From assembly GCA_026874595.1 (NCBI GenBank), contig CM049314.1, positions 70,818,300 to 70,882,299 of the forward strand: a stretch of DNA of 64,000 nucleotides. Direction: 5' to 3'. The notes beneath the pieces are model-generated. The model was not told the DNA's origin and made no database searches. It saw only the letters and a program-made list of their open reading frames with translations. Source of the stretch: Sipunculus nudus (Eukaryota; Annelida; Sipuncula; Golfingiida; Sipunculidae). The position numbers and the translations under genes were made by a program. Each line of letters opens with the position of its first letter. The stretch's first letter is position 1. Positions 1 through 12,117 of the stretch are shown piece after piece.

Positions 1-103
1 GTTGTCCAAAGACGACCCAGTTGAAGTTGTTACATGCCACAATAACCCGGGCGGTCTGTATGGAAACGGCTACAATACTTTCTGTGGACATCTCATTCAG
101 TAA
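1..103 (+). CDS. C-terminal end of a C1q-domain protein (partial, truncated by window start)
   Basis: The reading frame starting at base 2 encodes 33 residues ending at the TAA at 101-103. They are nearly the same as the last 33 residues of the complete C1q gene at 13143-15251: both begin [12 protein letters not shown] and end HLIQ. The segment corresponds to the last beta strands of a globular C1q domain, where small residues and an F/C-x-G-H-L motif precede the terminus. The 5' part lies to the left of the window. Paralogy continues through the 3' UTR and about 1.7 kb downstream, so this is a tandem duplicate. By family it is likely a secreted pattern-recognition lectin-like protein; that role is inferred, not seen. 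Confidence 0.8.
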   Translation, partial: LSKDDPVEVVTCHNNPGGLYGNGYNTFCGHLIQ

Positions 104-1840
104 AGAAATCAGTTGATAGAATTATAGTTTGAGGAAAATAAAATGGAAACATGCATGGAAATCATCCCCTAAAATGTTTTAAGATTTTTCAGTTCTTGTG
201 CCTCCCCTGCCATATCTGAAACTGTTTTTAAACTAAAATATTAACTCTCGTTGGTGATTCCGTGTCTGCATGAAAGTAAATCAATTTAGGTATATGCGGC
301 TCTCACGTTGCATATGACTGACGTGAAATGTCTCTAAACCATGGACAGCTTGGCATAAAAAAAAAAAATTTTCCCCAAATGGATTGATCCGCACTTCATG
401 TAATTTGTTTCAACCTTATAAAATATCCGCATGCCTGTTTTTAAAAGAATCGGACTTACATTTTTCGTGTTGGAGTTGTTTATTTCAATATTTTAAGATA
501 TTCTGCGTCTGCATGAGGACAAAACGTAAAACGTAATATAAAATATCGTAGGAATGACTACAACTCTCATGTGACTGTTATTTTGTTATCTGCCGGTGGC
601 GCAACCTGTCTTAACTAGGCCATATTATAACCCTCTTTGCTCTAGGAAGAGAAAACCATGATGCGCTAGCTTTGATGACTTAGTCAGCCATTTCTTACAA
701 ATAAGGTGATTGAATTACTAGGAATTAAGTTGAATGTCCTTGTGGAATTTGAAATTGGCTTAACTAAAGGTATCATATTTTGGTCATCACTGTCCCGCAA
801 CGCTAGTTTTCGATGGTCATCATCCATTATGGGAAGACACCATAAGTAAGCCATTCCTTAGTAGAACAAGATTTCATTTGGCAAATTAGCGGAATATAAC
901 GTCTGAAGAATAAAACTTTTAAAATGAGAAACTCAACAAAAGAGAGAAGCTCTACAAATAAATGTTTATATATTAATGAAATTTTCCTATGTTAAATATA
1001 TACTGTAAACCGTTAAAAATGGTGTTACAGTAAATTGTGTTACAGTACACTTACACCTGTACATGCTGAATCAGAAAACAACAAGAAAGTTCAACAAAGT
1101 TCAACAGATATATTTTGTCAAGTATTTTTTTTTATAGCTTACCCCATCTTAGGTGCATAAAGGCTGCAAAAACACAAAAATACATTACAAACATCAATAG
1201 ATCAAAACACCTCAGTGGTGAATTGCATATATGCAATAACGAAAAACAGTTCGAGTAATGATGTGGCAAGTGTGACAGAACAATTAGCGGGTTCAGTGAA
1301 AGAAAATCTACTAGTACATCGTACAACACATATGTTCAGCATGGATAAATGGTTCCGGAATCCTGTTGAGTAATTTGAGCAAAGACGTAAGCATGTATAT
1401 ATAATGCAGTATATCCAATAATCGGACTCCAGATGTGGAAAATAAATTAATCTCACGATTCTTCACGATTCGAGACCTAACCATCCGAGCTTTTAGTATT
1501 AAAACCGCAATCCTTCTTAATTCCGACCTCAGCATTTTTTTTCAGTATCTACACAAACCTTTTGTTATTAAAAAACCCGGTCTTTATTCACCACTGGAAG
1601 ATTATAGCCTAATCCTAGAACGATCCCGTAATTTTGAATAATGACTATAGATGATGCGCCAACGTCATTGGTTCAACGTTTACATGCTATAGTTCATGTT
1701 AGTGTCGCCATTAGTGACCATCATACTGGGATAGATTGGTGTCATAAAATGATACACGTTTATTTGATAACTTAATTAGGCTGCTCCCATTGTTTGGGAT
1801 GGGAAAGCATATCACCGACTTATTAAATTGGCAAAAAAAA
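104..1840 (+). repeat. 3' UTR and flank duplicated at 15252-18612
   Basis: This stretch aligns in pieces with the flank of the second C1q gene. Shared blocks include the tract around 785-860 (versus 17313-17385), 1160-1400 (versus 17650-17910) and 1420-1625 (versus 17925-18160). The similarity fades near 1835, where a shared block around ACTTATTAAA matches about 18597. The first copy lacks the 1584-bp insertion present in the second. I see no coding exon in it; short open frames here are not conserved between the two copies. Confidence 0.75.
137..142 (+). promoter_or_regulatory. Polyadenylation signal AATAAA of the partial C1q gene
   Basis: AATAAA occurs 34 bases after the stop codon of the partial C1q copy. 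The spacing is short but plausible for a 3' UTR signal. Confidence 0.4.
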
Positions 1841-3061
1841 AGATGGGCAGCGCTGATATTCACGGGTGGCTTACATGCATGTTCTATTTAAACTGGGTGA
1901 CTTTGCATTTGTCAACAAATACATGAAGCGCCCCATGTGGCACACATTCTTCTTGTGACAGAGACATTTCCTCAAGCACCCACCCTCCCACTAACTCACA
2001 ACCGCCACCTTCTCCCTGTCCACACACCCGTCACCCTCTCATTCTCACACACCTTTTCTCTTTAATCAGCATTGTTTCCTGCTTTTCATCAACAATAGAT
2101 TCAGAACCCTTTAACAGGCAAACAAAGTGACAACTTTTAAAACAAAAATTATAAAGAGTTTTATAATTAAACGTTCTTAATTCAGGGATGGGGGATTAGA
2201 GAGACCAAACTTTTATGTCGCATAATAGTCCAACAGTCCAAATTCCCCCAAAAATATCTTAATATATGTACATTTCTCTTTTATCAGCATTGCTCCATGC
2301 TATTCTTAAACATTAATTTTATAACTGCCAACAAGGTGACGACTGTTTGAAACAAATAATAAAGAGTTTCATGATTAAACGTTCTTATTTAGGGGGGGGG
2401 GGGTTAGTGCAAAATTAACTGAAACAAAAACAGCCCATTAAAAAAAAAAGAATATCTCTACATTGAAGACAATGTAGCAGATGTATGTGTGTGTGTGTGT
2501 AAATATATATATGTGTGTGTATAAGTATGTATATATGTGCATATGTGTATATGTGTATATGTTTATACATACAGTCGAACCTCTATAATATGGGCGCCCT
2601 TGGGAATGGACCAAAGTGCCCATTTTATAGAGGTGCCCACTATATGGGGGTTATGGCTAGCACATAGAGTGCTGCCCCCTAGTATGATATATTGCTATAA
2701 TTACTCATGTTCTGAGATTACTTAATTAACTGATTTCATGTATCATCTTTCTTAATTTAATGATAAGTTTTTCAGTGATATTTTATTTTTAATTACCAAG
2801 ACATTTGTTAGAAAATATGTTTATTATTACATAAAAGTATGAAAAAAATAAGCACAATAAATGGAGACTGTGTGCAAATGATCTATAAGTTTGCTGACCT
2901 CAAATATGCATATATATATATATATATATATATAAATTCAATTTTTTGTATATTTTATAAGCACAAAATGGCAAAGCAGCATGTTGTATTTAGCATAAGA
3001 ATGAGAAGTAATAATTCTTAATAATATATCTTTGAAATCTAGTCATTTTCTGATAAAAAAA
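1841..3061. other. Non-coding stretch with simple repeats
   Basis: I see no supportable gene here. It contains a poly-G run near 2392-2402, (TG)n/(TA)n tracts around 2486-2560 and 2908-2933, and a small hairpin-forming transposon remnant at 2572-2655. Confidence 0.6.
2572..2655. mobile_element. Remnant of a pogo/Tc1-like MITE end
   Basis: The segment begins CAGTCGAACCTCTATAAT, which resembles termini of pogo/Tigger-type DNA transposons. It contains an inverted repeat: 2580-2595 pairs with 2618-2633 with one mismatch. No transposase is present. Assignment to a superfamily rests on the terminal motif only. Confidence 0.4.
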
Positions 3062-4085
3062 ATACAAAAAAGCAAAGACAGTGTCTGGTGGCAGAACATG
3101 GGTTTTGTTGAATTTTTACACATTTTTTCTCTATTTTTGAGACCTTCAAAGATGCAGTGATACGTTAACGAGGCACAAATCGTAACCATCTGACCTGGAA
3201 TCTTCTTACTTGACATCCAGGGAGGTCCATAAATAATTTCCTTGGAAAACGGAAAGTAGCTCTCTGTTACCCATATCCTCTAAGCTATGGGGCTCAGAAG
3301 TACCCCCCAGAATAATTACAAATTTGATACGAAAGCTCCAGCATCTGAATGCATAATGTATTGATCACCATGACATCCTGGGAGTTCCATGAAAAATCTC
3401 TTTGGAAACCTGAAATCATCATGGAGTGTTTTATTTAGTCCTACAGCCTATTCACACCACATGGATTTTTTTAAAATGTTTACGCATTTTTTTCTGAATT
3501 TTTTAGACCTTCAAAGAAGTCTCTTAACAGGGCACTAATTGTAACCAATGGACCTAGAATCTTCTAATTTAAAAAAAAAACATTGAGGCCCATGAAAAAT
3601 CTCAATGGAAACCTGAAATTATGTGTCTATTACCCATATCCTCCGAGAAATGGCGCTCAGAATTACGACCCAGAATAATTAACAATTTGATACAAAAACT
3701 CCAGTATCTGAATTACTAATGTATTGATCACCATGATTTCTGCATGCATATTGTGATCATTGAGGGTTTCATCAGTTCCTGCAGACCGGTGGCACCTTTT
3801 TTTTTTTTCTTTTAATTGATACGCATTTTTTCGCAAGTTATGAGACCTTTAAACAAACAGTTGTCTGTTAACAGGGCACAAATCATAACCACTGGACCTA
3901 GAATCTTCTTACTTGACGAGCAGGGAGGTACACTAAACAATCTCCTTGGGAACCTGAAATAATTATATTATATAAGGTCTCTGTTACCCAGATCCTTTAA
4001 CTTATTGGGTTTGAAATTACCCCACAGCAAATTAAGATTCATATACAAAAGCTCCAGTGTCTGAATAACTACTGCCTTTTTGAAG
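3062..4085. repeat. Truncated copy of a dispersed repeat with ~350-bp tandem core units
   Basis: Three diverged tandem units are visible. A shared block around GAATCTTCTTACTTGAC recurs near 3200, 3557 and 3900, giving periods of about 357 and 343 bases. Each unit also carries a block like TCTGTTACCCATATCC. The same unit occurs four times in the element at 15724-17307, but the terminal sequences of that element are missing here. Confidence 0.75.
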
Positions 4086-5091
4086 AAAACTCGAGCAAAG
4101 AAAACAGAGACCACTCTGAACAGCCGATGGAACACACAAGAATGCTGCTGATGTATGGCCCAGACAAGGACTGTTTGGAGAAGAACAATATTTTAAAAGT
4201 GTTGAATTCTTATGAATATACTTGAAAAATCATTGGTTGAATTTGCCTGATTACCACTTATGCACAGGAACATTATATAATAAAATTTCTTCTTAAGAGT
4301 TTTATGCTGGCTTGTGTTTTAACTTTCAGATAAATATCCTTTGTGCACTTAAACTATCACATAAAGCATAATCTGTATAAAATGTTCAGTTGCATGGCTT
4401 TAATCAATATATTATTCACACAATCTGTATATTTAAGATCTTCATCAGACAAAAGGTGTCATGTCAGTGGTCTACAAAATATGCTATAATTCTATAAAAA
4501 TGTAAAAAAGTAATAAAATTAATGATGTAGGAATGTTCAAATATTAGTAGTTGTCTGTCTGTAGGAGAATCAAATAGGATATCAGTTGTCAATATAAGAT
4601 AATTATATGGCAAGAATGTTTGTTTTTTGTGAATCTCTGTCAGATTTTAGGCTCAATTAAATTCCACCATGACAACAGGAAACAGTTCAATTATACCTTT
4701 TGTTAAAATATCTTATTAAAATAAGAAATTTTCCTATCTTATGATGTTTATTAATTTCCCCCCCCCCCCCCATGTTGGATTTTGGATAATGTGTCAATCT
4801 CAAGTTTGTTTCCTTCAGTCAACAAAACTGAAGCTGAATATGTGTTACTGCAAGTATCAACCATTTCCTTGACTACATGTCTCCATGATTACTGTTTGTT
4901 ATTATGTAAATAAATCGTTTTATGTTTAGAAAGCAGCCAAAATTTTAAATTTTGTAATGGTATCTAGATATGTTATTGGCCTATTTTTATGAAAGATAAA
5001 AAAATAATTAATTAAAACAGCACGACTTCCTATCATCGACATCCATGTTTCAGTCTGCACATAACGGTTTAGTATCTTAATCGGACACACC
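4086..5091. other. Non-coding, AT-rich stretch
   Basis: I see no gene, RNA or clear element in this stretch. A poly-C run lies near 4759-4772. Confidence 0.5.
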
Positions 5092-5271
5092 ATGGCGCTC
5101 GAGCTGCGCAAGGTTCTTTCTCAGCTGTTGGCCACAATAGAGGAGGGTACCAGTCTAGCTTTTTCACGCCCCAGCAATTGTGGAATAATGCCGTACATTC
5201 CTATTTTTATAATTGTAGCCATTTTTTTAGATTTTATTGAACTGTTGCGCCATATGGAGTTGCGATTATGA
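5092..5271 (+). CDS. Hypothetical 59-residue ORF with a hydrophobic segment
   Basis: An ATG in a strong Kozak-like context (ACACCATGG) opens a 59-codon frame ending at TGA 5269-5271. The N-terminal 19 residues are amphipathic and charged (MALELRKVLSQLLATIEEG). A hydrophobic stretch (IPIFIIVAIFLDFI) near residues 37-50 could be one membrane helix. I do not recognise the family. It could equally be the first coding exon of a spliced gene, since a GT follows the GAGGAG near 5143, or chance. The region just downstream (5270-5400) is richer in CpG than its surroundings. Confidence 0.2.
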   Translation: MALELRKVLSQLLATIEEGTSLAFSRPSNCGIMPYIPIFIIVAIFLDFIELLRHMELRL

Positions 5272-6741
5272 AAGAATTCCCTGTTATTTGTTATCAGACG
5301 TCGGTGCCATGTTGGGGTATTTCCAGTGCGTTTTTAACAACCGACGTCCGGGTTTTAGTCAAAGCGGAAACATTGCGTCAGCTCTGTTGTGTTAGTCCAT
5401 ATTATTGCTATTGGACGGTGCTACAAAAAAAAAACAAAGTTTATCGAGTCTGTTTGTGAATTGCAGTGAACTGCAGAGACTTTACTTGTGTATTGTTACA
5501 GTGAACTGTAACATAAACATTGTCACTTTGTGGCTGAGAAGCAGGCGTAAACAAGGTTGGTATATATTTCAATTATTTTCTCGGCGGGAAATTCCAATTT
5601 TTCACGAGGCCATATTCAAGCCATAATCAAGGCATATTTCAACAAATTAAACAGTCTATTGGCTACAGCGGGAACCACTTCGACACTTGATTTTGTTCAT
5701 TTGATTTTGAAGAAATTCTTTGATTGCTTAAAATACAAGTGAAACGATGTTGGGTGATAATCAGGATTTACAAACAGCTTAACTTGGTAATTGGCTTTGT
5801 GGACTCATGTTGCCTGATGGCAGTGATGCAGTGATAGAATAATTGATTGAAGATTTTACTGAAATAAAGACACACATGCACTATAAAAGGAAAAGATGTA
5901 TATAATTATGCTTATACTTATGATCAGATATAATTCAATTGAACATAATTGTCCGAATTGACTACCATGTTCTGGTTAATACCCCATAAAACCATACGTA
6001 TTGTACGGCTTACACAGGTTTCACTCTCTCACGACGGAGTACACAGAGGTAATGGCAGCCGTACAAAGTGAACATGAGAATTTCTTTATTGCTAACAAAA
6101 GATTATCGTCTGCTTGAGCTTCAATATACTACTTTCAAGTCTTGTGCGATATAACCATCACATAATCTTTTTAAGATGTGCATTTGATAAAATCGGAAGC
6201 ACATATTTTACAGAATCTAGCACTCTGGACAGTGAAGTCCATTGCTGAATCACATTGGTAAAAGTTCCTTAAACACAGAAAGGCAGTACTACAATAAGAG
6301 TAGTCACACGATAGTCACAAGTTGATAAACTTGGCCAAACATTGCTTGTTTACAGACCTAGTCGAACTGCATTAGAGAATGTTTGTTTACTTCTGAAGCC
6401 AAATCCTCAAACCTCTGATCTTTTAGGTTGGAGTGATTCCTGGACTTTGGTGTTTATTAATATCTTTAATGAATCTAAATAACCGCCTGCTATCCGTTGA
6501 AATTCAAACGAGCAAGCACAACAAGTATTACAATCTTAGAAATCTCCCTAAAAACCCAAAGGTGACCTTGAATTCTTCTACTTGCCAAATTCATCTGCAG
6601 AATATCGGCGGGTGACCCTGAAAAACTCGGGGGCATTGCACTTCAATTAAAACTATTGAATTGTATACCTAGGAATCATCACATCGTGGTACCACAGCAT
6701 AAATTAAAGAAAATCTATATCTTGCTAATAGGTTAAATAAA
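5272..6741. other. Non-coding stretch
   Basis: No supportable gene. Short open frames overlap on one strand between 5268 and 5742 without any domain signature. I see no repeats of note. Confidence 0.45.
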
Positions 6742-6820
6742 ATGTTCAGACCCTTCGCCTTTTTAGTGATATCTGTGGCATGTCTTGCTGACGCCAAAGA
6801 AATTTTAGCCCCTTTTTCAG
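6742..6820 (+). CDS. Orphan signal-peptide exon
   Basis: An ATG opens 26 codons with a classic secretory signal: basic residue R3, hydrophobic core FAFLVISVACLA, then a small-residue site before DAK. The frame runs directly into a consensus donor (CAG|GTTAGT) at 6821, leaving phase 1. The layout matches the signal exon of the C1q gene at 13143-13265 (hydrophobic leader ending in DAKA), so it may be the first exon of another secreted protein in the same array. I could not identify its downstream exons, so the gene may be spliced over a long distance or broken. Confidence 0.4.
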
Positions 6821-7834
6821 GTTAGTTGTGACCATCTGTGAAAGTATAACATGAACATTTTATTTAACTTATTGGCAAGATTTATTTTTTTCTGAAAAAA
6901 TGCAGATTATTTGTTTGATTGGAAATGTGAGAGAATTCGTTGAAGAGGTCAGAGACAGGTAACAAACAGGCGCTGATGCTGTTTATCAACGTCGCCCATG
7001 CCTGAAAGGGTTATACAAAGGAACAGAGGCTGCTGGTGCGACATGACTGAATAGGAGTTGCTAAATAATTTCATCAGAGACTACCTAACTTTGGAGAATC
7101 ATTGACAAATAGTTAGCTTTACAACCCTCTATAAAAATTTGTTTTCCACTGATAGATCTAAGAGGGTTTTTATTCTTGGTGCAAGCCCTGAACACTTATA
7201 TGCTCCGGGGTACTGATAACTTAATTTGCTAGGTCGGTTCGGAGTATTGTTAAGGTTAAATGATATATTATTCTCACTTATGCATTACCACCACTTGTGC
7301 ATTTCCAGTTTTAAGATGTATTTTCATTGCATGATATAAGTAAATTAGTGTCTTAATCTCTTTTATATGCCGAAAGACACAACCATGCTTCTTCAATTTG
7401 GGTCTTACTGAGATGAAAATTAGTTACTTTCCAATGGACATTGGACACCAGGAACATATGTGGACAAGGAGGTGACTGGATCCTCAGGGGTATATGTGAG
7501 ATCCTTTTGCCAGAGGATTATGTCTGATTTTAGGCAATGGAAAGAAACGTCTTTGGACGCAATGTTTTTTTTTAAAAAAAGGGCTAATCACTGGAACATA
7601 GGAGTCGAGTGGTAACAGACCTTAATCTCTGTGCTGGCTATACCCGACTTCCATTCCCAGGACAGCTATGAGAATAGGTGATAGTGACCCTTTCTAGGTC
7701 AGTAGTTTCTCCGGGTCCTCTGGCTCTATAGACTAATAAAAGCGGCAATCTCTACCATGGGGAGTGCCTAGCATACGTTATTATAACAATTTGCACAATC
7801 CATGTAAAGTAATAAAGTTACAATTTATGAAATT
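6821..7834. other. Non-coding stretch
   Basis: I see no gene or recognisable repeat; this could be intron downstream of the signal-peptide exon. Confidence 0.4.
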
Positions 7835-8138
7835 CTAAACTTTATTGAATTACATTTAGACATCACATTCAACACTTTCTGCTTTTCTGTTTTGACTGGT
7901 GCAAACGGTTATACAGCACCGAAGTTAGCGGTAAAGCCTGTTAGGCGGACTTGGCATCTCGCCTTCTTGCTGTCCTTCTACTTGGGTTGCAAGTTTTAAT
8001 TTTTGCATCATTAACATGTTGATAATCACTGGCATTATTGCAGTTTTGTGAACAATGCTGGATTCATTGTTATAACCTGCACCACATCCTGAACAGTCAG
8101 CACTGCCACCATTACTTCAACAATCATTTCATCCACAG
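7835..8138 (-). other. Candidate terminal exon, minus strand
   Basis: On the minus strand a consensus acceptor (TATATTTCAG) precedes base 8138. An AATAAA lies at 7841-7846, about 300 bases downstream, as expected for a last exon with its 3' UTR. With one base carried in from a preceding exon, the frame reads 33 residues beginning VDEMIVEVMVAVLTV before a stop. Another frame has a longer open run later but contains early stops. No family is recognisable and no upstream exon was found, so this may be a non-coding transcript end or chance. Confidence 0.22.
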
Positions 8139-9599
8139 CTGAAATATAAGACATCTAATTACTTCAGTTGACATTACTTGTAAAAAAATAGAAATGTTAA
8201 AAATAGAAATGTGAACAAAGTTTTCAGTATAGTTCCCTATAAAACCCTAAACCAATTGGCGAAGCATAAACACCAAGAGTGTCAATGACTGATGGCCTTT
8301 GTGCTTTCAGCATTGATCATGTACTATTATGGGTTGGCCATCATGAGATAGATCATGAGATATATAAGATGTGTTTCAAACAATATATTCTGTCGAATCA
8401 AAATGTCAGATTCTGGGATGGAATTGCCAACTTTATTGTGTTCTGCTACAGGAATGTCTGCCCATTCCTGTGTGTACTGGTACCCTAGTTTTGTATATAT
8501 CCGATGCAAGCTGTACTGTCGAGAAAGGTCATTTTATGCCATATTACCAAGATAATGTATAACATGGACTGACAGTTTATGCGGAAAAACCGCAACCAAG
8601 ACCTAATGTATTTTTGCTGGTTTTATATAGAGCGATGTGTGTCGACTTATAGAACCATGTGTGGAAATATTGATGCAAGACCTATAATGTGGGTATTTCA
8701 CTCGGGTATTTTTAAATATAGAACAAAACTGTATATCTGAGCTTACTGTACAGCCTTATTGTACTGCCTAAACTCAGATTAAGTAAGTGCCACGTACCAG
8801 TAATTCTGTGGTTAATGCATTAAATTTGCTGTGGTTTTATGCTCTCTGTATGTCGATTGAGGATTGTGTTTGTCTACTGGGTCTATTCACAACTGTTTAA
8901 TACCTCCCTATGCTAAGCACATTGATAAAAAGTGTCTCAGGTTACCATGACGGAAGAAAAAAATGATATTTAATGAAATGTGCCTGTTTTATCCCAGATT
9001 TTCATGGTAAGGAGAAAACTATTGTTTTCTCAATCTTGAAACCTATTACATTGGATTCCTTGACCACAAAAATGTATATTTTAACACAAAAAAATTCATT
9101 ATACCAGTAACAGAAGCAAGCATATGAGGTTTGGAGTATTTTTGGCGGCCATTTTTAATTATTTGCATATATTTCACGTACTAAGGGAGATCTCACTTGT
9201 GTCTTTGGATAAATTTATTCCTATGACCCACAGGTACTTCTATGCCAGAGAGGACCTTTGCATCATGACTTAAAGTCAACAGCATATTTTATGCACTTAA
9301 CCCACCCACTACCATAATGTCATTATATGATGTATCACAAGGATTATTAATACTTCCACCCACTGTTAGGGCATCACAGTTAACACTGCAAATGTTATTT
9401 CGTTCGGCGCGTGCAGTGCTGGTAATACGTATCTTAAATGTTCAACTTTAAGAGTCTGTAATGGGCATAAGCCAAGGAGTATTATGTAACGTTCCAGGTA
9501 TAGGAATCTTTTTAGGCAGTAGACCCTTAAAGCATGCGTGCCCTTGTAATTGTAATGGCCATATGAGTTATGGAGTAATTCTGTGTATTTAACTTTTTA
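8139..9599. other. Non-coding stretch
   Basis: Several overlapping short frames at 8279-8562 have no domain signature. No repeats recognised. Confidence 0.45.
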
Positions 9600-9945
9600 C
9601 TCCGGATGGAGACCACTACGGCGAAGCCGATAACACAGGGGCGCAGAGAGTGGGTATACTACATGGTGTACTACATGTCCAGCTGACGGACAAGCGGAAA
9701 TCCCGGGAGGGGGAAGACTGGTGAGACGCACGACAGCACGGCAGAACCGCACGGTGTGGGTTCGTCAACGAGGCCGAAAGAGGGCGCTCAAGTGTGGCCG
9801 GCGGATTCAGGTTCGTCAGAGACGAAAGGTGTAGAGGTATAGGACTGGGGCGCACGAGCCTAGCACAGACGAACTGGGCCTGGGTAATGACGTCAGAGTG
9901 CAGCAGATCGTGTGGGCGTTCCAGGATGTCCAACAGATTTCGTAG
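9600..9945. other. GC-rich island in AT-rich flanks
   Basis: About 340 bases are clearly richer in G+C and CpG than the surrounding DNA, ending at a poly-T run near 9947-9956. A 105-codon minus-strand frame spans it, but its composition (S, P, L, R) looks like a by-product of GC richness and no domain is visible. The terminal T run would fit an inserted element. Function unknown. Confidence 0.35.
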
Positions 9946-11097
9946 TTTTTTTTTTGTTTAGAGTCATACCTTTATGTATTAGATAGGGTAAATGCAGTAA
10001 AGATATGTTTATCTTGCATGCTGGTGTCTGTTACTATTGTGGCCCTTGAGTGAGACTGTGTGTACACGAGCGCATGTTTCAGACAGACAGCAACGCCGTC
10101 ACACGGTGTAGAGTACTTGAAGTGCATGAGGGGAATTTTGATGTATCCCAGTTCGTGGTCACATTAATTTGGGCCAACATAGTTGAGAGCCGCATAGTAA
10201 TCTCATTAAATCTCTCAGTGAGAATTTATCATTCAAATGTTTCCGTCGTGGAACAACATTAGATGTGAGAACACACAAATACTGTTGCCCTATATCTGGA
10301 TGTCTTGTTTCTACCAGGTGAGCAGTTAAGTCGTTATCACATTTATTATACTTAAAGTGCCTAATGCTGGAAACCTTCCAAAACATGTTGTGAAGTGTCA
10401 GTCCACTGCTTGGAACACGCGGATATTTTTATAAATACATATCACACGTTCTCGATCTGTACAAGTGCCAGAAATACCCTGGCGGTTAAGTAGAAGGAAA
10501 TATCTATATATCTATACATCCTTACAACGTGGAATTTATATCCTCGGACGAGCTTCCCCATACTACACCTGAATGTTCCACCAGCAGTTAAGTAAGTAAA
10601 TTAATATATTTATGTAAAGGTTATATTATGTAAAGGTATCTACAGTGAGGGAAGACCATCCTGGTATCGACCTTCATATTCTTTTATGAGTCACCGGATG
10701 GTTATTTTCCTATACAGGAGTGTTGTAAAACAGATTTATCCGTTACAATGTTAGGTATTCATTAGTGACGTAATGGGCGTGTTATTAAAGGGCCCTTGTT
10801 TTTAATATTTTCCCCGTGAAAATGTGCAAATTCCACACCCCTGTATGATTGGCCACATTACAGAGAAAATAACAAGATTTGAAGAGCCTTAATCTGAGTC
10901 CTGATTCAAATCAATGGATTAAAGGTTCTGTAGATATGTTAAACAGTTTATCGTCTCCTACTTGTAAAAATTGTATATAATCCTGGAAATTATGACTGCT
11001 AGGTAATACTCTGAACATAATGAGTTGTCCCCTTTAGTTAATGAGGTCAATTTAGGATCTGTTTTTATCATTAAAATAGTACGTCTGTTTGTATTAG

Positions 11098-11100
<3 letters not shown>
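9946..11100. other. Non-coding stretch
   Basis: No supportable gene or element. Confidence 0.45.

Positions 11101-11146
<46 letters not shown>
11101..11146. repeat. (TA)n microsatellite
   Basis: An uninterrupted TA dinucleotide tract of about 46 bases. Confidence 0.95.
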
Positions 11147-11148
<2 letters not shown>

Positions 11149-11832
11149 GTAATTGAATAATCATTATGTGTTTGATAAAAAATGAAACGGTCTATACGAA
11201 AAAGCTTATACTGAACGCCTACATGAATTATTGATCAATATTTTCAAACTCCAAAATTAAAGGAATGCATCTGATTATTTATTCGAATCTAACATCAGGC
11301 TACATAAAATCATAATTTGCGCTGTAAGGCCTCGGGACGGGGGGGGGGGGGCGATGTGTGCCTTTTGGCTTTCGAAATTAGACAGTGGACTTGGCTTTCG
11401 AAATTGGACAGTGGCCTATCTTACTAGCATTACAAGACTGAATCTGCTCTCCATATCCTGGATTGTGTTGAATTGTCACATAAATAAGACTAAATCCCGA
11501 GTTAAAGTAATATAAAGGTCTGCAAAAATGTCGGTTTGCAGAATAATCAAACTTTGTTCAGCAATGCTGTTTGATTAGAGTATATGATATTCATATAGAC
11601 TATGCTCGGTCACATAAACTGCAAGGACATAAACATGGTTTGGATCCCATTAAGACGTGCTGCAGTAAATATATTCGGAATTTAAAAGTGCTATTAAAAT
11701 AACAAAGACTTATCATTATTTAACACGTCAGTTAAACAGTTAACAAAGCTTATACTAAATGTTTATCTTTCGCAAGCGCAGGTTTTCACAATCAGCCTGA
11801 GGAAAAGTTTTCAAATAGCTGCAGAACTGCAG

Positions 11833-12117
11833 ATGAAACATACTGCTACTGAATTTGTAATCTTAATTGTTTTAATGTCTGTGCCTATTAATGTTTCTGA
11901 TAAACAGGCAAGTTCCCTACCAAATATTTGGTTATATTTAGCACATATATCAGCCAAATTACATCGTTTCGCTCAGCACTTTGCACATCCATTTGTAAGC
12001 ATTAACAAATTAAATCCAGATATATGTTCACGCTTGACAGCTATAGTTTCATGCACAGTGCACAGTATTACAACTTTTACCGAAATTTTAAAAAACGTGG
12101 ATTTTGCCGGATATTAG
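11833..12117 (+). CDS. Hypothetical 94-residue ORF with a leader-like N-terminus
   Basis: ATG at 11833 opens a 94-codon frame. Residues 8-20 (EFVILIVLMSVPI) form a hydrophobic core resembling a signal peptide. The rest has no recognised domain and includes H/F-rich and C/T-rich segments. No splice sites or polyA signal are clearly associated. It may be a small secreted protein, but a chance frame in AT-rich DNA is as likely. Confidence 0.18.
   Translation: MKHTATEFVILIVLMSVPINVSDKQASSLPNIWLYLAHISAKLHRFAQHFAHPFVSINKLNPDICSRLTAIVSCTVHSITTFTEILKNVDFAGY

Noticed and set aside
9616-9933. 105-codon minus-strand frame
   Set aside because: Composition follows the GC-rich island and no domain or splice context supports it.
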